Shown: positions 56,470 through 64,000 of the stretch, in pieces
Numbering within the stretch: the first letter of the stretch is position 1
How the letters are laid out: each line of letters opens with the position of its first letter
Assembly (NCBI RefSeq): GCF_018446385.1
Contig: NC_056000.1
Location: 80,176,688-80,240,687 of the forward strand
DNA: 64,000 bases
From: Zingiber officinale
Taxonomy: Eukaryota; Streptophyta; Magnoliopsida; Zingiberales; Zingiberaceae
Reading direction: 5' to 3'
The notes under the pieces: generated by a model
What the model was told of the DNA's origin: nothing
Databases searched by the model: none
The model's input: the letters and a program-made list of their open reading frames with translations, nothing else
Translations under genes and position numbers: made by a program

Positions 56470-57224
56470 ATCCCCCATACCTTATAAAAAAGTTCGTCCT
56501 CGAACTTAGAATAATTCTGGATATTTCTGCCTCATGTTATCCTCACGCTCCCAAGTAATTTCCTCGTGCTTCTGGTTCTGCCAGATGACCTTTACTAGTG
56601 GTACTTCTTTGTCCCTTAGTCTTTTTAACTTCTCGGTCCACTATCACTCATATCGCATCGTACCCATTAGTGGTCCTTGGAAGACCTGTTATAAAGTCCC
56701 TAGAGACCGCAGGTGCATTAGTCACACCAAATGGCATGACTACAAATTTGTAGTGTCCATATCTGGTCCTGGAAACTGTTCTGTGTATCATTTCTTTTCA
56801 CTTCCAAATGATGGTACCCAGAGCGCAGGTCTATTTTAGAGAACGTTGTTGCCCCCCTTTAGCTGATCAAATAGATCATCTATTCTGGGAAGAGGGTATT
56901 TGTCATTAACTGTTACTTTGTTCAGCGCTCTAAAATCTATGCACATCCGCATAGATCCGTCTTTCTTCTTAACATCTATTATGTAGAGAGAGAAAATCTG
57001 AAATTGTCTCTATACTCTCTAGACAAAAAAACATAGAAAGACAAAGAAGAACTTTTATCTAGCTTAAGCATATATAAACAAATATTTCTAAGAATTTTTC
57101 TATAATACAAATAATAAGGAAAAGCATACTAAATAAAAGAATTTTAAATACTTTCTTACTTGAAGACGACAAGGCTGGTGTTGATGTGTGATGCTGGAAA
57201 ATAGGAATTGCTCTGATACCAACT
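56470..57224 (-). pseudogene. Residual internal region of element B
   Basis: Only 755 bases. The complement still encodes a gypsy RT scrap ([11 protein letters not shown] near 56,715-56,750), a further RT scrap near 56,880-56,980 and, beside the purine tract, the pol 3' end. Everything else (gag, protease, RNase H, integrase) is deleted. It ends at the PBS at 57210-57221. Confidence 0.8.
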
Positions 57225-60200
57225 TGTAACACCCCACCCTCCTCACTACTAGTCTGCGAGGGTGGAGCGCTACTGGACTACTAACTTATCTTAACTAATA
57301 TTGCACACATGTAATTATCAATACATAAACTCTCTAAACATGCGACTGATAGCAGCGGAAAACATAAACAACTTATCTCTACATTCTACTCCAGCGTTTG
57401 AACACAACTAAAACTATATATCAATCTAATCATGCTGAAATATATATATTAATCTGAACATGCATGCAACCATTATACAACTCAGAAAATAGGTCTAATG
57501 TGCATAACAATTTAAATGAGAGAATTCTAAATACATGACAATCTTAATAAATTCTTATGATAATCCCAAGGCTTCTATAGTCCAGGCATCACACATCCAT
57601 CCGCACCTCCTTGTCGCCTTCCTTTACTATAGCTTTTCCTTTCCTTTATCTGCAATAAGATGAAAATGCAACTATAAGCAAAATTGCTTAGTAAGCGCTA
57701 TCTAACTCACAAAACTCGAATATGCATGTGACTGGAAGAAATCTAGGAACTGAATGCTCAAAAGAAGATACTACTCATGCTCGTCTAACAGCAAAAGAAA
57801 CATAGCATACTGAAATACTAAACATGTAAGCAAATCTAAACAACATGTTAGCATACAAGAAAACTAAACTTGCTTAATTTTAAACTTATGTGAAGCTTTC
57901 TTTTGTTTAAAAAAACTTATACTTTAATACTTCAAAATAATAAGTTTAACTGGACTGATACATAAGCTGAGCTAAACTGATGCTAGGCTAATGCTGAATC
58001 CGAACTGTATTCACGTAATTGATTTGTGAAGTTTTGAAAACTATTTTCATAATAGATAAAAATAATAATCATGCTGCTGATGGGCCCGACAACTGTACTT
58101 GCTATGCGCGTATCCCTAACTAGACCCGAGGTAGTTAGTCCCGAATCTAGTAGGGTTTACTAGGTTATCTAAACCTAGGGACGACTATGGGAGCCCAACC
58201 CAAGGACAACTAAGAGTCCAGCACAGTGTCACTGATAAAAGTAAAATACTGATTCATAAGCTGATTTATCTTATCTCGCTCTTATTAGGTTATTTGAACC
58301 TAGAGCTAGGTTATCTTTTATTACTTCTAATATATAATGCCTTGGCATTTTTAACAAACACCTTGCGTGTCAAAATCCCTAAAGTCTTGACTTTGAGATT
58401 TACTTAAGGCCTTGGCCTTTTTCTTTCTTTTCTTTATCTTTCTTATAAAACTCAAAATACTGATAGGGAACTCAAAACCTGGAACTGAAATGCTTAATGA
58501 AAAATCTACACTGCAATGCATATTAAAAGTCTGCACTAATGCTTAACAGAAATCTGCACTAATGCTTAACAAAATCTGCGCTAAAGCTTAACAGAAATCT
58601 GCACTAAAGCTTAATAGAAATCTGCACTAATGCTTAACAAAATCTGTACTAAAGCTTAACAGAAATCTGCATACATGACTAACAATCAAAAATATGCAAA
58701 TCTAATTAAGCTACTAGAGATCTAATTGGATCTTCCAATGCTAAACCATCAAAACTACAATGCTAAACAATTCAAAATTTGCAATGCTAAACAAATCAAA
58801 ATCTGTAATGCTACACATAGCTATTCCACACTAAAAATCTGTTAAAGCTTGATACCTATGTAAAGCTTATACTTTTATAGAGCAATAGAGATCTTTAAGC
58901 ATGTTACAACATGATCTAAACTGGAATACTAAGCCAAAATCACAAACTGAAAACTAAATCTGCATACTATACTAATCAAGATTTTGCATTCTATGCTACA
59001 CAATTTCTGCATACTATGCAAACATAAATTCTGCACTATAATACTTAATCAAACTGCACTATAATCTTTTTTAAAAAACTGCACTATAAGTTCCACCAAA
59101 AATCTGCACTACAAGTTCCACCATAAATCTTCACTATAAATTTCACCAAAAATCTGCACTACAAGTTCCACAAAAAATCTGCACTATAAACTTACACAAT
59201 CTGCACTATAAGCTTACAAAATTCTGCATAAAATTCTGCACCTCTACTAATTATGGTACACGCCTACTACCAAAACAAAAAGGAAACTAGAAACTAAATT
59301 AGAAATCTAACTATATACTTGGAAAATAAAGGGCAGTTCGGGTTTTGTACAGCAGCAAAGAAAACTAACTAACAATTGAATATGTACTTGCTAAAATGAC
59401 AAATTGAAAGGGTTGTTCCAAACTCTAAACAAAGCTGTTCGTTTTTGCAGCGAACACAAAGAATCCTGGACTGGAATGAGCCCCAAAGGGGGTTGTTCTA
59501 AGCTCCAAATGGAGCTATTCACGCCTCTATCATAGCGTAAATCAAACTAGAACTCGCTGGAATTTTGGAACCTATATAACTTGTTTCATTTCCTTAATGA
59601 AACTCACGGTAGTAACATCAAAACCCCAATCTTTATAGCATGCTTCGGATTCAAGAAGAAAACAAGGTTCAAAACTACTCCTACCGCAGGTGAGAAGCAC
59701 TTACTTATTCTTGGAGTTCTTGGACTTACAGCCAAAGGGGAGCTTCTAGGGTTCCGGAGATGTGCTTCCTCAATGATCTCTTTGTATCTACTTTCTCTTC
59801 TCGACGAGGGGATAACGAAGGTGTGAAGACCTCACGGAGAAAGGTGCTCGTCGGCCGCCGGAGACAAAGCTAGGGCTTCATTTTGTTTTCGCTCGGGCAG
59901 AAACGTTGCGCGCGAGAGAGAAGGGAGGGGAAGAAATTAGGTCACGTCAATAATCCCCTTCTCCTCTTAACATATCCTTTTATAACCCCTAATATTTCTG
60001 TTATCTAACTATCCTTTAAATTATTTCACTATCTTTTCTAAACAGCTCGGCCCGCTTGGGTTCTTGGTCAGCCGGATTCGCTTAAGGTTCGGGTCGGGTC
60101 GGAGGTCGCGGGTTCGAATCTCGGCCGAATCCCTTTTATTCCTATTTATTTTCTGTTTATTAACTACTACTTAAATAAATTTCACTCTTCCTTTAATTAG

Positions 60201-60454
60201 CAATGCCCGCTTGGGCACTTGGTCAGCTGAGACAACTTAAGGCTTTGCTTGACCGGAGGTCTCTGGTTTGAACCTCGACTTAATTTTTTTATTTTTTTGC
60301 AACTTGTTTCTTTTGGTAAAAATACCAAACGAACACCAAAAATTGCATAAAAATACTCTAAAAATTTCTAAAAATCTCTAGAATATTTCTAAAGCATTTA
60401 TAAATATTTTTAAGTGTTATTAGGACTCAGAATGAGAAAATTTGAATCGTTACA
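57225..60454 (-). repeat. Element B right LTR (5' LTR of the element)
   Basis: 3,230 bases from TGTAACACCCC to TCGTTACA, then AGAAG. Uninterrupted reference for the split left LTR. Contains subrepeats 58,500-59,230 and both tRNA-like modules (60053-60127, 60208-60280). Confidence 0.92.
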
Positions 60455-60459
60455 AGAAG

Positions 60460-61028
60460 AGTGGAGGAACAAAATGTCTGTGTCTATCCTTTTTTGGCAC
60501 TTTTACAAAAAAAAAAAAGTCTATAATATTTTATAATTTATAACTAGATCATTTTTAATTAATTTTTTTCATTGATATTGATACATATTGTTTGTTAATA
60601 TAATGAAAAATAACAAAACTTTATTTTAAAATTTTAAAAATGGGGCTCACGAGGGAGATGGGGCCCTATGTGCCGGTCCCACCTTGACACCTTAAGGTCG
60701 GCACCGGTTGTAACTAAATATTCAACATAATTTTAGAATTGTTGAATTTTACTTTAAAATCACACAATTTCAGAAACTATAAATCAAACTAAATCAAATG
60801 AATAAAATTCTCATTCGAGGCATCATGCAAATCGACCTATTTTGTGGAATCAAGCTACAAAACTTCCAAAATAACATCTAAATTGAATGAGCAAGATTTC
60901 TAACAATCAGTAGCCTTAAAAAAAATCCAAATCAAGGATCTGGAATCAAGTTGAAAACTCCTTGAAAATAAAGCAAAATCAATTTGGGTTAGAGTAAGGT
61001 TGTCATGCGATTATTTTTCACAAATTAC
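60460..61028. other. Non-coding spacer
   Basis: AT-rich with no recognised gene or repeat, except a short GC-richer stretch around 60,640-60,710. Confidence 0.4.
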
Positions 61029-62592
61029 TGTAGGTTGATACTCAAAATATCGTACCGGTTCCCCTGTACAAAAATTTTGTACAAGTCTTGAATCATTCCT
61101 AACAACCTATTGTGTTCTTTAGAAATTAAATTAGGAATCGCAAACGGAACTTAACATTATTGATTCCAAATTTAACTTATCTGTTCTTAGAGGTTTAGAC
61201 TTGGATCGCAAATGATACTTAACATTATTGAACTAAATCCACCCATGTTATAAATTCAATTAAATATTAATTTCAGAGATCGACTTCCAGGTTAAACATG
61301 GCGAGACACTAAGCTTTCTTGGGTATGAGAGCATCCACCACTTACTAAACAAAGTCTTTCAACGAAATTTAATATTTAATTTCCTTTTAGTAACCCTAGG
61401 TTTAACCAAAAGGAACAATCGAATCACAAGATCAAAAAAAACAAAAGAACACTAACTCAAATCATAGATTCGAAACCTAGAATCATATGCCTCTTGTGTT
61501 TGATATTTCAAAATATATACAAAGAAAACTAGTATGATGCGGAATAGAATTACTAGTTATACATTTCTTTGTAAGCAACAACCTCTTGATCTTCTATTGT
61601 ATTCCTCTTCTTATCTCGGATGTCGTGTGGGCGACGATCTACCGAGATGAGAACTACCCAAGCTTCCTTCTTCTCCAAGCAAGTTTCGGCCACCACAAGA
61701 ACTCTAAGAGAAGATGAGGTTTGCCCACCACCAAGCTCCAAGGGATGCTAAGAAACAAGACCACCTATCTCTCCTTCTTCCTTTAGCAAGATCCGGCCAC
61801 CAACCAAGCTCCTTGAGATGAAGATGCCGCCAGCCAAGGAAGAAGGATAGGAGAGGGAAAGGAAGAGAGGGGTCGGCCACCAACCAAGGAAGAGAGGAAA
61901 TAATAGAAGATATATTGTTATGAGGTGAGCACCTCTACCCTCTCTTTTATATTCCTTGGTCTTGGAAAATAAGGAAAGTTTTATTAAAACTTCCTTATTC
62001 TCTTTGCCAATGAAAGGAAAGTTTAATAAAATTTCCCTTTCAAACTATATATGGCCGGCCACCTTAATCCCTCCAAATAAGGAAAATTTTAAACACAAAA
62101 TTAAAACTTCCTAATTTGTTTCCAGAAATTTTTAAATAAAAATTTCTCTTTTGAAAATTTCCTTCATGGTTGGTCATAAAAGGAAACTTTTATAAATTAA
62201 AATCTCTCTATTAAAACATGTGGATGATTTACAAAAAGGAAAGTTTTTCTCTAAAATTAAAATCTTCCTTTCAATCTACAAATAAGGAAAGATATCAAAT
62301 CTTTTCTTAATCTTTTGTAGAAACTATAAAATAAAAGATTTAATTTTAAAACTCTCTTTTAAAATTATGAGGATGGTTACAAAAAAGGAAAGTTTTATCA
62401 AAAATTAAAATCTTCCTTTTAACTACAAATAAGGAAAGATATCAAACCTTTCACTTAATCTTTTGTAGAAAACTATAAAACGAAATATTTAAATTTTAAA
62501 CTCTCTTTTAAAACCATGGTTTCCACATAAGAAAGATTTTAAAAAATAAAAACTGTTTAATTTATTATGGTCGGCCACACCAAGCTTAGGTT
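61029..62592 (-). repeat. Copia LTR fragment C3 (C1/C2 family), truncated
   Basis: Starts TGTAGGTTGATACTC, a variant of the C1 LTR start, and follows the C1 LTR in order (TTCCCCTGTACAAAAATTTT, the GATGTCGTGTGGGCGACGAT block near 61,620, GGCCGGCC near 62,050). It stops at 62592, where an inverted LTR of the same family begins. The rest of C3 is not in the window. Confidence 0.8.
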
Positions 62593-64000
62593 TGTTGGAA
62601 TGTATACTAAAAACCTAGCTTTTGTATAAACATTTACTTAGAAATAAGAATCATATTGGTCAAATATCTACATTTATAAGTTAAGTGTAGTTGTTCGATT
62701 AATTTATATTGTAGATAACATGGTATGTGGTGTCACACAGAAGATCATGTTATCAATTCCTTATAAATTATAAACAGTAGCTCACGACTGAGATGGAAAT
62801 GAACAAACCATTGGAATAGTCATAGTGTAATTAGGTATTAGTTTATCTTGTCTGATAAATTACACTAGTACACTCTGAGTGTATTGAGCATGACCATTTA
62901 AGATAAGTTCTTTTTATACTGACTTAATAAAAAAATAAGACCTTAGTTATTATGGAAGTGTGTGCTCTTAATCCTAATATAATAACAAGCACATATATTT
63001 AGTATTTATTTCTTTGACTTATCAAAGGGTGAGATTTAGCTCGATAAATCAATAGGCCTGATAAGTTGGGAAATGATATTACTTATAGTGTGTGTTGTTG
63101 ATTATAGAAGGAAACTATGTCCTAGTAATCTAGGTTGATAATGTCCCCAAGAGGAGCTCATAAGGATTGTCATGTTAAACCCTGCAGGTGGACTTAGTTC
63201 GACACGATAATAAGGTTGAGTGGTACTACTCTTGGACTAAGATATTAATTAAAGTGAGTTGTCAGTAACTCAATTAATTAGTGGGCATCCGACATCTTAA
63301 ACACAGGGAGATTAACACACTCATGATAAGAAGGAGCCCAAAACATAATTTGAGATTGGTGCGGTAGTTCAATAATAATTTTTTAGTGGTATGAATTATT
63401 ATTGATGAAATTAAGTTGGGTGTTCGGGGCGAACACAGGAAGCTTAATTTCATCGGGAGACCAAAACCAATTCCTCCTCTTGGTCCCTATCGTAGCCTCT
63501 TGTATATAGAGAATTATACCCACCTATACCCACTTCCTTACCCAATCTAAAGGGGCCGGCCAAGCAAGCTTGGAGTCCAAGATTGGGCTGGCCAAGTAAA
63601 AGGATTAAGCCAAGTTAAGTGGTCGGCCATGGCTTGGAGCCCAAGCTTGATTGGCCGGCCATATTAAAAGGGGTTTTATTTTTATTTAAAATCTTTTCTT
63701 AATATGGATATCATGGTTTTAAAAGAGAGTTTAAAATTTAAATCTTTCCTTTTATAGCTTTCTACAAAAGATTAAGAAAAGATTTGATATCTTTCCTTAT
63801 TTGTAGATTAAAAGGAAGATTTTAATTTTGAGAAAACTTTCCTTTTTTGTAATCATGTTCATGATTTAAAAGAGAGTTTTAAAATTATAAATTTTTCCTT
63901 TTATAAATTTCTACAAAGGATTAAGAAAAGATTTGATATCTTTCCTTATTTGTAGATTGAAAGGAGATTTTAATTTTAAAGATAACTTTCCTTTTTAAAA
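62593..64000 (+). mobile_element. Copia LTR C4, opposite orientation, runs off the window
   Basis: Starts TGTTGGAATGTATACTAAAA, the reverse complement of the C1/C2 LTR end, and follows that LTR backwards (for example TTAAACCCTGCAGGTGGACT near 63,175 and GAGACCAAAACCAATTCCTC near 63,460). Orientation is opposite to C3, so it is a separate insertion into C3. Whether an internal region follows cannot be seen. Confidence 0.82.

Larger units (their letters stand above)
43797..60454 (-). mobile_element. Ty3/gypsy element B, internally deleted, with nested element A
   Basis: Left LTR 43797-46789 continuing at 56207-56469, right LTR 57225-60454 (about 3.2 kb each). Termini are TGTAACACCCC and TCGTTACA (left copy TCGTTATA), with a duplication AGAAG at 43792-43796 and 60455-60459. 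PBS TGGTATCAGAGC on the complement (57210-57221) lies beside the right LTR and a purine tract (ATGGGGGAT) beside the left. Only about 755 internal bases remain. Element A is inserted in the left LTR. The LTRs are related to those of element A in reverse orientation. Confidence 0.92.

Overview
The window is nuclear DNA from a flowering plant with a large, repeat-rich genome. The evidence is a spliced family-1 glycosidase gene with ten GT-AG introns, several kinds of LTR retrotransposon primed by initiator-Met tRNA (PBS TGGTATCAGAGC), and a degenerate hAT-type transposase gene. The glycosidase most resembles monocot enzymes and the repeat style fits a monocot such as the ginger/banana order, but the species assignment is a weak inference.

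Layout. (1) 1-9,939 and 19,300-about 20,230: GC-richer DNA that looks like one old, large Ty3/gypsy element of the Tat kind. It carries two tandem paralogous spliced genes on the minus strand (Transposase_28-like N-terminal region, proline-rich linker, coiled coil), a third short coiled-coil ORF, a 132-bp tandem array, a roughly 100-bp array and an LTR-like end. (2) 9,940-19,299: a Copia element on the minus strand inserted into the 100-bp array (TSD GGTCG), with nearly identical 2.4-kb LTRs but dead pol. (3) 20,230-26,500: AT-rich DNA holding the only intact host gene, a secreted GH1 beta-glucosidase/beta-mannosidase (21,710-24,660, 503 aa, 11 exons). (4) 26,536-26,707: a Mutator-type MITE made of hairpins with a 9-bp TSD. 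(5) 26,926-34,506: a TTF-zinc-finger/hAT transposase pseudogene on the minus strand, split by two nested solo LTRs of one family. (6) 35,696-43,757: a second Copia element with mismatched ends but a matching TSD (CAAAG), itself hosting a solo LTR. (7) 43,797-60,454: a minus-strand Ty3/gypsy element B (TSD AGAAG), almost emptied of coding sequence, whose left LTR was hit by the related plus-strand gypsy element A (46,790-56,201, TSD TCCTT) with a recognisable but broken gag-pol. (8) 61,029-64,000: a minus-oriented Copia LTR truncated by a plus-oriented LTR of the same family that runs off the window.

The insertions form a readable stack of events, each dated relative to the others by its TSD. 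Three nested same-family LTR pairs are all in opposite orientation. Several elements combine near-identical LTRs with catalytically dead proteins, implying mobilisation in trans. The most unusual content is the antisense, spliced, tandemly duplicated gene cluster in the Tat-like block, and tRNA-like Pol III modules embedded in the LTRs of both gypsy families.
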